From Leptolyngbya sp. FACHB-261 (GTDB lineage: Bacteria > Cyanobacteriota > Cyanobacteriia > FACHB-261): a stretch of DNA of 64,000 nt. The stretch is taken from positions 558,001-622,000 of the forward strand of contig NZ_JACJPL010000031.1 of assembly GCF_014696065.1 (NCBI RefSeq). Direction: 5' to 3'. The notes beneath the pieces are model-generated. The model saw only the letters and a program-made list of their open reading frames with translations. It made no database searches and was not told the origin of the DNA. Shown here one piece after another: positions 33,563 to 42,691 of this stretch; the first letter of the stretch is position 1; every line of letters starts with the position of its first letter. The translations under genes and the position numbers were made by a program.

Positions 33563-34168
33563 GTGAGTGAGTTAGTTCAACCTGCATTGCTTGTTGGTCT
33601 TGGCAACCCTGGTGCCAAATACGAGCGAACCCGCCACAATATCGGGTTTGAAGCAATCGATTATTTAGCGAGAAATTGGCGAATTCCTCTGAGCGAGAAC
33701 AAACGCTTCCAAGGAATTTTTGGGGAGGGGCAAGTGGGCTCTCATCGAGTTCGGCTCCTGAAGCCCTTTACCTATATGAACCTGTCAGGACAGTCGGTTC
33801 GGGCTGTTGTTGACTGGTACAAGCTCGAGCCTGCTTCTGTCCTAGTGTTTTACGATGACCTAGATTTACCGGTGGGCCGGATTCGGCTACGTTCTTCAGG
33901 TTCAGCGGGCGGACATAACGGCGTGAAGTCGCTAATTGGTCATTTGGGAACTCAGGAGTTTCCACGGCTGCGCTATGGCATTGGTCGACCTGCGCCAGGG
34001 GAGCAGCGTGACACTGTAAATTATGTTCTGGGCACCTTCCGGCCAGAAGAGCGCGAGTTACTCTCTGAGGTGATGGTGATGAGCCGAGACGCTGTAGAAC
34101 TAATCTTTCGGTCGGGGTTCGAGAAGGCAATGAGCCTTTACAATGGACGCTCAGCACTCAAGCTCTGA
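33563..34168 (+). CDS. pth: Peptidyl-tRNA hydrolase
   Basis: Releases peptides from prematurely dropped peptidyl-tRNA. The roughly 201-residue product has LLVGLGNPGAKYERTRHNIGFEAID with the catalytic His, LLKPFTYMNLSGQSV, VFYDDLDLPVGRIRLRSSGSAGGHNGVKSLI, and FPRLRYGIGRP. All catalytic residues (Asn, His, Asp) are present. I choose the GTG at 33563-33565; a TTG two codons earlier is also in frame. It starts nine bases after tatA and is followed by a DUF3146 gene three bases later, suggesting one transcript. Confidence 0.95.
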   Translation: MSELVQPALLVGLGNPGAKYERTRHNIGFEAIDYLARNWRIPLSENKRFQGIFGEGQVGSHRVRLLKPFTYMNLSGQSVRAVVDWYKLEPASVLVFYDDLDLPVGRIRLRSSGSAGGHNGVKSLIGHLGTQEFPRLRYGIGRPAPGEQRDTVNYVLGTFRPEERELLSEVMVMSRDAVELIFRSGFEKAMSLYNGRSALKL

Positions 34169-34171
34169 CCC

Positions 34172-34429
34172 GTGCCTCGTTTGCCTCGGACTATTGCCCA
34201 CGTTCGCATTACTTATCTGAGTTGGCAACAAGGCCATATTGAGGGCGACGTCGTTGCCAATGAGCTAGAGTGGCAATTTCAATGGCGCTTCCGCCAAGGC
34301 AAATTGGTAGTCGAGCCCTCGCTCGGTCGTGCCTTGATTCAAGAGCCCCTGAACCGCTTTCTTGAAGAAAGTGATTACCGCCTAGAGCCAGGTAGCGACT
34401 ACTCGTTCGTTATTCGAGCTGAAATTTAG
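34172..34429 (+). CDS. DUF3146-family small protein
   Basis: An 85-residue soluble protein found in cyanobacteria, function unknown. It contains AHVRITYLSWQQGHIEGDVVANELEWQFQWRFRQGKLVVEPSLGRALIQEPLNRFLEES as its main segment (quoted by parts: AHVRITYLSWQ, GHIEGDVVANELEWQF and GRALIQEPLNRFLEE). The start is a GTG at 34172, three bases after pth. No membrane segment or catalytic motif is visible. The tatA-pth-DUF3146 spacing suggests a small operon. Confidence 0.75.
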   Translation: MPRLPRTIAHVRITYLSWQQGHIEGDVVANELEWQFQWRFRQGKLVVEPSLGRALIQEPLNRFLEESDYRLEPGSDYSFVIRAEI

Positions 34430-34461
34430 CGCTAAGGATTTAGCACTCCAAAATCTAAAAC

Positions 34462-34875
34462 TTAGCCCTGCGCCCCGTTACTCGTTAAGCGCTCTAAATA
34501 GCGCTCAATTAGGATGAGAGCCACAATGTCATCCACAGGCCGTGGAGCCACCCGCACCCCCTTAGGTAAAAAGCGATATAACCCGCGAGGTGGGTACATC
34601 TGCCAATAGCGCTCGCGTGCCTCTAAGCTGCTGTAGCGCTCATCCACAGTGATCATGCGTAAATCAGGAAAAGCTGCTTCCAAGCGCTGTCGCCAATCGC
34701 GACCAGTGGTTTGATCGCCCAGCACTAACAACGACACCGGAAATCGCTCTCGTAACTTCTGGATTTCAGGGACAGCACCGGTGGAGGGCACAACCTGATG
34801 GTACTGAACGCTGCGGTCGAGACCCATCACCGCAAGACCACACTTATCGCGACCTGGATCAAAGCCTAGAATCAC
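34462..34875 (-). CDS. RuvC/YqgF-type RNase H-fold protein (pre-16S rRNA nuclease-like)
   Basis: A 137-residue protein with an RNase H-like fold. The first strand carries the acidic motif ILGFDPGRDKCGLAV. LLVLGDQTTGRDW forms a middle strand and VDERYSSLEARERYW follows. The last acidic site is in VDDIVALILIERYL. This is a cyanobacterial variant of the YqgF/RuvX family, whose better-known members process 16S rRNA ends. It begins with GTG at 34873-34875, 12 bases after a DUF3084 gene; this pairing appears to be conserved in cyanobacteria. The precise substrate is not known. Confidence 0.78.
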   Translation of the reverse strand: MILGFDPGRDKCGLAVMGLDRSVQYHQVVPSTGAVPEIQKLRERFPVSLLVLGDQTTGRDWRQRLEAAFPDLRMITVDERYSSLEARERYWQMYPPRGLYRFLPKGVRVAPRPVDDIVALILIERYLERLTSNGAQG

Positions 34876-34887
34876 TGTCCCATCACC

Positions 34888-36243
34888 CTACTCCGAACCA
34901 ATTCTGAGTAAAACCTCGTTATCACGAGTCACTACCAGTTCCAGGGCTAAAGGACCTGCTGTGTAAGTACTGCGGCTGGTCACGGCTAGAATATCTACCC
35001 GCCCTGTATATTGTTGCAGTTCCTGAATAAGTTCGATCACAGATGCTTGTGAGAATTCCCCGACTTTACCCGTGAGCGGATCAGCTAAAACGCCAGCTTG
35101 TCGGGCCCGAAAATTGGACGCAGTGAACAGGAAATCTAGTCGCTCCAGGAGAACTTTCTGGTCCCGAGTTTGCGATAGATCAACGCTAATTGCGGCTACT
35201 ACCTCACCCGCTGGAAAGACAACGCGGTTCGGATCCAGATCGGCATAGACCCGCACACTGGTTTCGCCAACTAGGTAATTGGCGGCTGACTGAATCCTAA
35301 TCACATAATTGCCACCATCGGTAATGCGATTCATCAGCTGGGTGACTTCAGGTTCGGTGATTTGAATGGCCAAATAACTGTCATTCTGAACATCGCGCTC
35401 TGGTATCCCCGCGATCAACTGCTGTACTTCCCGGTTAGCCTGCCGCAGGATTTGATCTATGGCCTGCCGAGCGTCTGCCTGGTTAGAAACTTGATTCACG
35501 ACGCCAGTCGCTAACACTTGGCCCGCTTGGAGACCGACTGGCCCCTGGCGCAGGACTTGAGCACTCCGGCGAATTTGCTCTTGGCTAATGCGCAAAGAGC
35601 GAATTTCTAGCTCTAGTTGAGAGCGCTGGTCCTCCAAAGCACTCAGGCGATCCTGGGCTTGGCTCACAGAGGTTTCCAGTTGCACCCTCAGTTGAGTGCG
35701 TTCTTGAGACAAACGTTGGCGTTCGGCTATGAGCTGAGTGATGGTCTGGCGCAGGGCAACTTCCTGCTTCGACACGGTTGACAGCTGTTCATTCACTTGA
35801 CGGTAGCGTCGCTGCAACTCAGCCAAACCCTGCTCTGCAGTTTTAAGCTGGGTGGCTGTCTTCTGCTGACGCTGCAACGATTGGGCAAGGGACTGGTTCG
35901 TTTGGTTCAGCCGCCTCTGCGCTTTGGACTGTCGATCCTGTGCCACTTTCAGCGCTGACTCAGCTTGCTGCCGCTCGGTTCTAGCATTTCGCAGCTGCTC
36001 CTGAATTTGGCCGAGTTGGAACAAGCCTGTGCGCAACTGGCGATCGGTCAAGAACAGCAGTAGCAGGGTCGAGCCGGAGATCAGAACGCCTGTAATAATC
36101 GTGATCAGAACCGCAGTCTTTTTTGGGCGTAGGTTGAAAAGACTGAGGCGGGCTTTGCCAACTCGGGTACCAATACGGTCGCCCAGTGTAGCGATAACAC
36201 CGCCCAAGATCAGGACCACCAGGACCAGGATATAGCCGGTCAT
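34888..36243 (-). CDS. DUF3084 membrane-anchored coiled-coil protein
   Basis: A 451-residue protein with two N-terminal membrane helices: MTGYILVLVVLILGGVIATL and KKTAVLITIITGVLISGSTL. A long Gln/Arg/Leu-rich coiled coil spans about 80-220 (for example LRNARTERQQAESALKVAQ). A C-terminal globular part follows at about 240-450 with LATGVVNQVSNQADARQAI, YLAIQITEPEVTQLM and VIELIQELQQYTGRVDI. This architecture is typical of the DUF3084 family of cyanobacteria, whose role is unknown. It is transcribed into the yqgF-like gene. Confidence 0.85.
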   Translation of the reverse strand: MTGYILVLVVLILGGVIATLGDRIGTRVGKARLSLFNLRPKKTAVLITIITGVLISGSTLLLLFLTDRQLRTGLFQLGQIQEQLRNARTERQQAESALKVAQDRQSKAQRRLNQTNQSLAQSLQRQQKTATQLKTAEQGLAELQRRYRQVNEQLSTVSKQEVALRQTITQLIAERQRLSQERTQLRVQLETSVSQAQDRLSALEDQRSQLELEIRSLRISQEQIRRSAQVLRQGPVGLQAGQVLATGVVNQVSNQADARQAIDQILRQANREVQQLIAGIPERDVQNDSYLAIQITEPEVTQLMNRITDGGNYVIRIQSAANYLVGETSVRVYADLDPNRVVFPAGEVVAAISVDLSQTRDQKVLLERLDFLFTASNFRARQAGVLADPLTGKVGEFSQASVIELIQELQQYTGRVDILAVTSRSTYTAGPLALELVVTRDNEVLLRIGSE

Positions 36244-36308
36244 ATGTTTGGGATGGCCTCGGCAGTGCGAATCGTTGGGAACGGCTCTAAGGTGTGATCT
36301 GTAAATCT

Positions 36309-36992
36309 ATGCACGCAATCTTAGCACCGCCCTTGTTTGCTCCCGACACCTGTCGTCTGCTCCTGCTAGCTAAAGCGCCTGCGCCAGGACGGGTCAAGAC
36401 TCGCCTCTGTCCGCCCCTCTCTTTTGAGCAGGCGGCTCGCTTAGCTGAGGCGTTTCTACTCGATACCTTAGCCTTGCTTCGTCAAGCTCGGTTTCAATCA
36501 CGTTATTTAGCCTACAGCGGCGATTGTGACTGGTTTAGCCAAGTTGCTCCAGACTTCCAGAGCTTTGCCCAAACGGAAGGCGATTTGGGGACTCGTTTGC
36601 AACAGGCCTTCCAGCAAGTGGCCGTGCCTGGGTCATCTGTGATCTGCATTGGTAGCGATAGTCCGCACCTACCTGTTTCGATCCTGGAGCAGGCGGAGCA
36701 GGCACTAGAGGCAGTAGATGTGGTCCTGGGACCTGCTCAAGATGGCGGCTACTATCTAGTCGGTGCGCGTCAGGCATTTCCGATCTTTGTGGGCATGCCG
36801 ATGAGCACCCCCCAATTACTACAGGTAACCCTACAGCGTTTACAAGCACTGGGGCTGAGCTGGAGATTGCTCCCGCAGCACTCGGACCTTGACACCTGGT
36901 CCGATGTGCAGCAACAACGCCAGCAACTGCCACCCAGTTCTAGCCGCGTGCTGCAACAACTGGAGCAGGAACTGAGGTCGCCTCAGCCTTGA
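36309..36992 (+). CDS. DUF2064 / TIGR04282-type nucleotidyl- or glycosyltransferase-like protein
   Basis: A 227-residue protein with a GT-A-like fold. Motifs: LLLLAKAPAPGRVKTRLCPPLSFEQAARLAEAF (in two parts: LLLLAKAPAPGRVKTRL, and AARLAEAFLLDTLALL), EGDLGTRLQQAFQQV, the nucleotide and metal site VICIGSDSPHLPVSILEQA, and VVLGPAQDGGYYLVGARQ. Members have been named for arsenosugar synthesis clusters, but there is no arsenic gene here, so the substrate is unknown. The ATG at 36309 is chosen over a GTG five codons earlier. Its 3' end overlaps the end of a convergent gene by about 50 bases. Confidence 0.82.
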   Translation: MHAILAPPLFAPDTCRLLLLAKAPAPGRVKTRLCPPLSFEQAARLAEAFLLDTLALLRQARFQSRYLAYSGDCDWFSQVAPDFQSFAQTEGDLGTRLQQAFQQVAVPGSSVICIGSDSPHLPVSILEQAEQALEAVDVVLGPAQDGGYYLVGARQAFPIFVGMPMSTPQLLQVTLQRLQALGLSWRLLPQHSDLDTWSDVQQQRQQLPPSSSRVLQQLEQELRSPQP

Positions 36993-37218
36993 AACCAGCG
37001 TAGGTTGGCTGTTGCAAGCGTGAGGGACAAACGTACTCATCATGAACTGCATCTAGCAGCAACTCTAGAGCTGCATAGTCCATGGCTGTAGCCGTTTCTG
37101 AAGCCAGAACCTGATTGATCTGCTCCTCAAGCTCAAAGGTTAGCAACCCGGTTGTCAGGGCAACATGCACCAGCTCAAATAGCGACGTAGAACTGAGGCC
37201 CTCGGAAGGTTGAAACAT
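36940..37218 (-). CDS. Conserved hypothetical small protein
   Basis: From the ATG at 37216-37218 this is a 92-residue protein starting MFQPSEGLSSTSLFELVHVA. It contains acidic and helical segments (LLTFELEEQINQVLASE, AMDYAALELLLDAVHDEYV) and then a non-conserved tail. Its core looks like a small helical domain seen in other cyanobacteria, but I do not know its function. The last 53 bases overlap the 3' end of the convergent DUF2064 gene, so the tail composition is constrained. Confidence 0.6.
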   Translation of the reverse strand: MFQPSEGLSSTSLFELVHVALTTGLLTFELEEQINQVLASETATAMDYAALELLLDAVHDEYVCPSRLQQPTYAGFKAEATSVPAPVVAARG

Positions 37219-37296
37219 GGCAAACAAAGGTTTTGACCCCAAGAACTCAGGACAGAGTGGGTATCCCAATCATGCTGTCCGCTCCCCTGGATCCCC

Positions 37297-37340
37297 CTCA
37301 TGCAGATGGATGATTTCGCCATCTTCGCCATCTGTATGAG
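37297..37340. repeat. 13-base inverted repeat
   Basis: CTCATGCAGATGG and CCATCTGTATGAG pair with one G-T position around an 18-base loop. It is located between the end of the DUF2808 gene and the start of the next reverse-strand gene, so it probably acts as a 3' hairpin. Confidence 0.6.
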
Positions 37341-37402
37341 GCTGCACCACTAGCATTTCCCCAACCCAGTTTTTGTTTCAGCGCTGTTGCTAAAAGACAA
37401 CC

Positions 37403-37945
37403 CTAAGAAACCCCGATAGTGACCAACCACTGACCGACGTAACGGAATAGGGGATTTGCTTCTGTACCTAATAGACGCGCTTGCAAGCGATAGATACTGG
37501 GGCGCGATGGGTTAGTTAACCCCACAACTCGAAGCTCCAGAGGCACACCGGCGGCAACAGGATCCTTGAAGGTAAAACGCAAGCTGCCTGACTCTGCGTC
37601 ATTAGTTGCCTCCTGGAGCGGAATTTCCTGACGGCTGCGACGGTTGTAAACGCGCACTAATTCTGGCCGCAGCAGGCCAATGTAAGCATCAGGATAGTTA
37701 ACCTGCAATTCGGTGCTAGCAACATCTTGGGCTGGCATGAATAGGCGCAAGGTAACTGAGCGGGCATTAGGGCGCTCGTTGATCAAGTCGTAGTCCAGGG
37801 TAGTATCACGACTAGGACCAAACAGCACCCATCCCTCAGCTTGAGCACTTTGGCTGGGTAGCAGGGTTTCTAGACCTGTACCAAGACCGACAAAGCTAGT
37901 TGTGAGGGCTAATAGCGTTAAGAGTTTACGGGTCGAGGTGTGCAT
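37403..37945 (-). CDS. DUF2808 exported protein
   Basis: A 180-residue precursor from the ATG at 37943-37945. The N-terminus MHTSTRKLLTLLALTTSFVG is a signal peptide, with cleavage likely after SAQA near residue 35. The mature part is beta-rich: STELQVNYPDAYIGLLRPELVRVYNRR, then FTFKDPVAAGVPLELRVVGLTNPS and YRLQARLLG. This matches cyanobacterial DUF2808 periplasmic proteins of unknown function. The frame extends 33 codons further upstream without a plausible start. Confidence 0.75.
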   Translation of the reverse strand: MHTSTRKLLTLLALTTSFVGLGTGLETLLPSQSAQAEGWVLFGPSRDTTLDYDLINERPNARSVTLRLFMPAQDVASTELQVNYPDAYIGLLRPELVRVYNRRSRQEIPLQEATNDAESGSLRFTFKDPVAAGVPLELRVVGLTNPSRPSIYRLQARLLGTEANPLFRYVGQWLVTIGVS

Positions 37946-38160
37946 ATTAATCCAGGAAGTCCAGACAACGGAAGATAAAGACAAACCTGACTGCTTGGAC
38001 GTTGGGCTGAAGACAAGGGTTCCGAGCTGGGTTGCCGTACCCAATATCTTACGATGGGGAACTGGCGATAAGGAATTGGTGATGAGGAACTGGCTTGAAC
38101 AGGTCGGTTAGCGCTAGGGAAGTCTGGAAGAAGTCAATGAGACCCATTTTTTGAGATTCT

Positions 38161-38418
38161 ATGGACACTCAAGCTTCCATTCGTCAAATCGCTCTAAGCC
38201 AGCTTGCCAATCAATTTCAGCAGCAGGGCCACGCCCCAGAAGCCGCTCAGCAAATGGCAACCTTGGTCATTTTGCGAGCTGACTTTGATCTAATGAGCGC
38301 TCAGCTCAGCCGTCTGCTTGCTTGGTTAGAAGTCAACCATCCGGCTCTCCACCAAGAAGCCCTTGACTTGGCCGAAGCGACCCGTAAGGAATTTGAGCAA
38401 CGGGTACAACTGGGCTAA
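38161..38418 (+). CDS. Small helical hypothetical protein
   Basis: An 85-residue acidic and Gln/Ala/Leu-rich protein that begins MDTQASIRQIALSQLANQF. It has no cysteines or membrane segment and is almost entirely predicted helix. It sits 79 bases before ddl on the same strand. I do not recognise the family; the long uninterrupted amphipathic frame and ordered start support a gene. Confidence 0.55.
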   Translation: MDTQASIRQIALSQLANQFQQQGHAPEAAQQMATLVILRADFDLMSAQLSRLLAWLEVNHPALHQEALDLAEATRKEFEQRVQLG

Positions 38419-38497
38419 TTAATCCCCAACGATTGCGACCCCCTGCTCTCCCGAGATCGCGATAATTGTCTGGACACTTGCAGGGGAAGTCCAGGCA

Positions 38498-39538
38498 ATG
38501 AGTACATCAGGCAAGCTACAGGTCGGGCTGTTGTTTGGCGGTCAGTCCGGCGAGCATGAAGTTTCTATTCGCTCAGCTCAAGCGATTGCCCGAGGCTTGG
38601 CTGGTAATGCGGAAAAGTACCAGCTTTGCCCGTTCTACATCCAAAAAAACGGTCACTGGAGCGAACCTGAGCTGTCGGCGCAAGTGTTAGCAACTGGCCA
38701 ACCGGTAGCCAACGAAACTAGACGCACTAGCTTTCAATTTCCAGCTAGCGCTGCTGCTGTAGATGTTTGGTTCCCAATCTTGCACGGACCAAATGGTGAG
38801 GATGGCACCATTCAGGGGCTGTTGCGGTTGATGGGCAAACCTTTCGTCGGTGCTGGCGTGCTTGCTTCGGCAGCAGGCATGGACAAAATTGCGATGAAAA
38901 CTCTATTTGCGGCGGCTGAGCTACCACAAGTTCGCTACCTTGCGCTCACGCGTGGCCAATGGCAATCGCAGACAGACCATTGGCTAGCCCGTGTTGAAAC
39001 AGAACTGGCCTATCCCTGCTTTGTCAAACCGGCCAATTTGGGCTCCTCTGTGGGCATTGCTAAAGTCCGTAACCGGGCTCAGCTCCAGAGCGCTTTGGAC
39101 AGTGCCGCTAGCTACGACCGTCGCTTGATTGTGGAAGCGGGAGTGACGGCCCGCGAGATCGAATGTGCGGTGCTGGGTAATGAGCAGGCGCAGGCTTCGG
39201 TTCTGGGCGAGATCACCTACCGCAGCGATTTCTACGACTACGAAACTAAGTACACCGAAGGGCTAGCGGACTTGATTATCCCAGCGGCAGTACCTGAGGA
39301 CTTAAGCCAACGTCTGCGCAAGCTGGCTGTTCAGGCCTTTGAGGCGGTTGATGGCGCAGGGCTGGCCCGAGTAGATTTTTTTTATGTTGAAGCGACCGGA
39401 GAGGTGTTCATCAATGAAATCAACACCATGCCTGGCTTCACGAGCACCAGTATGTACCCACAGCTGTGGGAGGCCACAGGCTTAAGCTTTACTGCCTTGG
39501 TCGACCGACTGGTTCAGCTAGCTCTGGCTGGGGACTAG
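38498..39538 (+). CDS. ddl: D-alanine--D-alanine ligase
   Basis: An ATP-grasp enzyme that makes D-Ala-D-Ala for peptidoglycan. The 346-residue product has [22 protein letters not shown] at the N-terminus. Further motifs are [31 protein letters not shown] (in parts), [29 protein letters not shown] near residue 175, [17 protein letters not shown], and [23 protein letters not shown] near the end. All ATP- and Mg-binding residues are present. The ATG at 38498 has AGGGGAAG about 12 bases upstream. Confidence 0.96.
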   Translation: MSTSGKLQVGLLFGGQSGEHEVSIRSAQAIARGLAGNAEKYQLCPFYIQKNGHWSEPELSAQVLATGQPVANETRRTSFQFPASAAAVDVWFPILHGPNGEDGTIQGLLRLMGKPFVGAGVLASAAGMDKIAMKTLFAAAELPQVRYLALTRGQWQSQTDHWLARVETELAYPCFVKPANLGSSVGIAKVRNRAQLQSALDSAASYDRRLIVEAGVTAREIECAVLGNEQAQASVLGEITYRSDFYDYETKYTEGLADLIIPAAVPEDLSQRLRKLAVQAFEAVDGAGLARVDFFYVEATGEVFINEINTMPGFTSTSMYPQLWEATGLSFTALVDRLVQLALAGD

Positions 39539-39831
39539 ACAAAGCGAAGTCCTTGCACCGAGGGGGTTTCAGGACCAGTGGTCCTGCCCCGAGAGATGGG
39601 GTGGGCGTGTTAGAATGAAGCTCCAGTTCCAGTGCTCATCTGATGCTTGAGACCGTTGGGTACCCAGAGAGGCTGAGTAAAAATTGGGCTTCCCGCTCCC
39701 GGCTCTTGAGCGTTGGCTCTTAGAGCTTTTCTGGAGAGCGATGAGCAAGTTCACTCAGCGAGATTGACAATCTCTCCCCGTTTCGGATCCAACCTTCGGA
39801 TTCTGTAAGGCGTTCAGCGCAGTTCTACCCC
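39539..39831. other. Intergenic region before gyrA
   Basis: Holds a small hairpin CAGGACC-AGT-GGTCCTG near 39571-39587, without a T run, that may end the ddl transcript. The gyrA promoter is expected downstream of it; a TTAGAAT near 39609 is a possible -10 without a clear -35. Confidence 0.45.
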
Positions 39832-42537
39832 ATGACATTTTCACAAGAACGGATTATCCCGACCGATCTGCGCAACGAAATGTCGCAGTCCTACCTGGAA
39901 TACGCGATGAGCGTGATCGTGGGACGGGCATTGCCTGATGCCCGCGACGGTCTCAAGCCAGTGCATCGCCGCATCCTCTACGCTATGCACGAGCTGGGTT
40001 TATCGCCAGATCGTCCGTTCCGCAAATGCGCCCGTGTGGTGGGCGATGTAATCGGTAAGTACCATCCTCACGGTGACAGCGCTGTTTACGAAGCTCTGGT
40101 CCGCATGGCCCAGGACTTCTCGATGCGTGAGCGGCTAGTGGATGGCCATGGCAACTTTGGTTCCATCGACAATGACCCACCAGCAGCGATGCGGTATACC
40201 GAGTGCCGACTCACCCGTTTGGCCCAAGACTCGCTGCTGACCGATATTGAGTCTGAAACCGTAGACTTTGGTGATAACTACGACGGTTCACAGCAAGAAC
40301 CGTTGGTATTGCCCTCGCGCCTGCCGCAATTGCTGCTGAATGGCAGTGCCGGTATCGCCGTTGGCATGGCCACTAATATTCCGCCGCACAATCCAGGCGA
40401 ACTGATCGATGGGCTGAGTGCGCTGATCCAGAATCCGGATCTGAGCGATCTGGAACTGATGCAGTATATTCCTGGCCCAGACTTTCCCACGGGTGGTCTG
40501 ATTCTCGGCACTGACGGAATCCGGGAAGCCTACACGACAGGGCGAGGCAGCATCACCATGCGCGGGGTTGCTTCGATTGAAACCCTGGAACAGCGGGGAC
40601 GCCCCGATCGCGAAGCCATCATCATCACTGAGTTGCCCTATCAGACCAACAAGGCAGCTCTGATCGAGAAGATGGCTGAACTGGTCAACGACAAGCGCTT
40701 AGAGGGGATTGCCAACCTGCGCGATGAGTCTGATCGCGATGGCATGCGCATCGTAATTGAGCTGAAGCGCGAGGCTTATCCCCGGGTTGTCCTCAACAAC
40801 CTCTATAAACTCACGCCCCTGCAAGCTAACTTTGGGGTTAATTTGCTGGCTCTGGTCAATGGAGAGCCGCAACTGCTGACACTCCGCAACGCGCTGGCAG
40901 TGTTCTTAGAGTTCCGCGAAGAGGTGATCACCCGTCGCACTCGCTACGAGTTGCGCAAGGCGGAAGAACGCGATCATCTACTGCAAGGACTGCTGACCGC
41001 TCTCAGTAACCTTGATGCCATCGTTAGCTTACTGCGCCATGCAGCAGACGCAGCAACTGCTAAGCAGGAGTTGATGACTACCTTCAGTCTGTCTGAATCT
41101 CAGGCTGATGGCATTTTACAGATGCAACTGCGTCGTCTGACCGCCCTAGAAGCCGAGAAAATTCAGCAGGAACACGAAAGCCTCCAGGTACAGATCACTG
41201 ACCTGCTCGATATTTTGGACCGTCGGGAACGGATTCTAGAGATCATTCAGACTGAGTTGGTTCAACTGCGAACAAGCTTCAGCACCCCGCGACGCTCTGT
41301 GATTGAGCAGGCAGAAGGTGAGATTGACGCGGTCGACTTGATTGCCAATCTCAAGATGGTAGTGTTCCTCACCGAACAGGGCTACATCAAGCGGATGCCA
41401 GTAACTGACTTCGAGGCTCAAAAGCGGGCCACGCGGGGCCGGTCAGGCACGCGGATGAAGGAGGACGATGCCGTTGATCACTTCTTCACTTGCTTCAGCC
41501 ACGACAGCATCCTGTTCTTCACAGACCGGGGCGTTGTCTATTGCCTCAAGAGCTATCAGATTCCCAAAGCCTCGCGTACAGCCCGTGGTGTACCGATTGT
41601 GCAGCTCTTACCGATTCCCAGCAGCGAGAAAATCACCTCGGTGGTGCGGGTGGATGAGTTTGCCGATGATGACTATCTGGTGATGCTCACCACCAAGGGT
41701 TACATCAAAAAAACTCAACTATCTGCCTTTGCCAATATCCGTACAAACGGCCTGATTGCGATCGCTCTAGAAGAAGGCGACCAGCTACGTTGGGTGCAGC
41801 GAGCCCGAGCCACCGACAGCGTGATTATTGGCAGTCGTGCTGGTATGGCAATTTGCTTCCAGGCCAACCATGAGCAGTTGCGTCCCTTAGGCCGACCCAC
41901 TCGCGGTGTGCGCTCGATGACGCTGCGCAATGGAGACTCGATTGTCAGTCTGGATATTCTGCGAGCCCAAGAACTGTCGCCAGAATCAGAACTGCCTGTG
42001 GCAGTGGATCTGAGTGAGGAGCCAGTCGCTGAGAGCGAAGTGGAGGCTTTGCTGGAAGAAGTTGCAGAGAGCAGCTTAGAAGAAAGCCCTACTGAGGAAA
42101 GCCTTACCGAGGAGGGTTCTACTGAAGAAGGCGCTACTGAGGAAGGCCCTACCGAGGAAGGTAAGTCAGCAGGTCCCTGGGTGTTAGTGGTCACAAACAA
42201 TGGCTACGGCAAGCGGGTACCTGTAGCGGACTTCCGCCATCAGAATCGAGCTGGTATGGGGCTCGTAGCTACGAAGTTCCGCAAGAAAGGCGACCAACTG
42301 GCAGCGCTGCGCGTGTTAAGTGCGACTGAGGAACTCATGATAGTGACCAGTCGTGGCATTGTGATTCGTCAAGACCCCAGTGCCATTTCTTGTCAGTCAA
42401 GAATGGGGACAGGTGTCCGGGTGCAGCGCTTGGACGAGGATGATTCTATTGCAGCAGTAGCACTCATTCCAGTCTCGCTGGATGGCGAAGGCGGGGATGA
42501 CGAAGCCCTAGCTGTGGAGGATCTAGCTGAAGAGTAA
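39832..42537 (+). CDS. gyrA: DNA gyrase subunit A with an internal acidic repeat insert
   Basis: GyrA cuts and rejoins DNA while gyrase introduces negative supercoils. The 901-residue product has [19 protein letters not shown], the catalytic tyrosine in AAMRYTECR at residue 122, and the quinolone region [12 protein letters not shown] with Ser83 and Glu87. The C-terminal pinwheel includes [22 protein letters not shown], which stands in for the GyrA box, plus [14 protein letters not shown] and [20 protein letters not shown]. Between blades, residues about 720-785 are an acidic insert ([18 protein letters not shown], then [15 protein letters not shown] units) not part of the pinwheel fold. A terminator follows. 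Confidence 0.96.
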   Translation: MTFSQERIIPTDLRNEMSQSYLEYAMSVIVGRALPDARDGLKPVHRRILYAMHELGLSPDRPFRKCARVVGDVIGKYHPHGDSAVYEALVRMAQDFSMRERLVDGHGNFGSIDNDPPAAMRYTECRLTRLAQDSLLTDIESETVDFGDNYDGSQQEPLVLPSRLPQLLLNGSAGIAVGMATNIPPHNPGELIDGLSALIQNPDLSDLELMQYIPGPDFPTGGLILGTDGIREAYTTGRGSITMRGVASIETLEQRGRPDREAIIITELPYQTNKAALIEKMAELVNDKRLEGIANLRDESDRDGMRIVIELKREAYPRVVLNNLYKLTPLQANFGVNLLALVNGEPQLLTLRNALAVFLEFREEVITRRTRYELRKAEERDHLLQGLLTALSNLDAIVSLLRHAADAATAKQELMTTFSLSESQADGILQMQLRRLTALEAEKIQQEHESLQVQITDLLDILDRRERILEIIQTELVQLRTSFSTPRRSVIEQAEGEIDAVDLIANLKMVVFLTEQGYIKRMPVTDFEAQKRATRGRSGTRMKEDDAVDHFFTCFSHDSILFFTDRGVVYCLKSYQIPKASRTARGVPIVQLLPIPSSEKITSVVRVDEFADDDYLVMLTTKGYIKKTQLSAFANIRTNGLIAIALEEGDQLRWVQRARATDSVIIGSRAGMAICFQANHEQLRPLGRPTRGVRSMTLRNGDSIVSLDILRAQELSPESELPVAVDLSEEPVAESEVEALLEEVAESSLEESPTEESLTEEGSTEEGATEEGPTEEGKSAGPWVLVVTNNGYGKRVPVADFRHQNRAGMGLVATKFRKKGDQLAALRVLSATEELMIVTSRGIVIRQDPSAISCQSRMGTGVRVQRLDEDDSIAAVALIPVSLDGEGGDDEALAVEDLAEE
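42076..42165 (+). repeat. 15-base tandem repeat coding acidic TEE(G/S)x units in gyrA
   Basis: Six 15-base units, the last five of the form ACTGAGGAAGGCNCT with variation, each encode a Thr-Glu-Glu-(Gly/Ser)-x pentapeptide. The period is exact and in frame, indicating expansion by slippage or unequal recombination. Confidence 0.9.
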
Positions 42538-42575
42538 AATTGAGGCTGGATTTCTGAGTTTACTCTTAACGAAAA

Positions 42576-42607
42576 CTCCCAGGTGCTTCTGCCCTGGGGT
42601 TTCTTTT
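42576..42607 (+). terminator. Rho-independent terminator of gyrA
   Basis: CCCAGG and CCTGGG form the stem around a nine-base loop, followed by TTTCTTTT. It begins about 40 bases after the gyrA stop codon. Confidence 0.8.
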
Positions 42608-42691
42608 AGAAAGGGTGCAATTAGTCCTCCAGGGTGGTTAGACCTCAGACAGAATGGCTTTGCCATTGGTAGAAAGACGACTGCCAAATTC

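Noticed and set aside
39571-39587. Small perfect hairpin before gyrA as a classical terminator
   Set aside because: The stem is only seven bases and there is no T run; kept only as a note in the intergenic entry.
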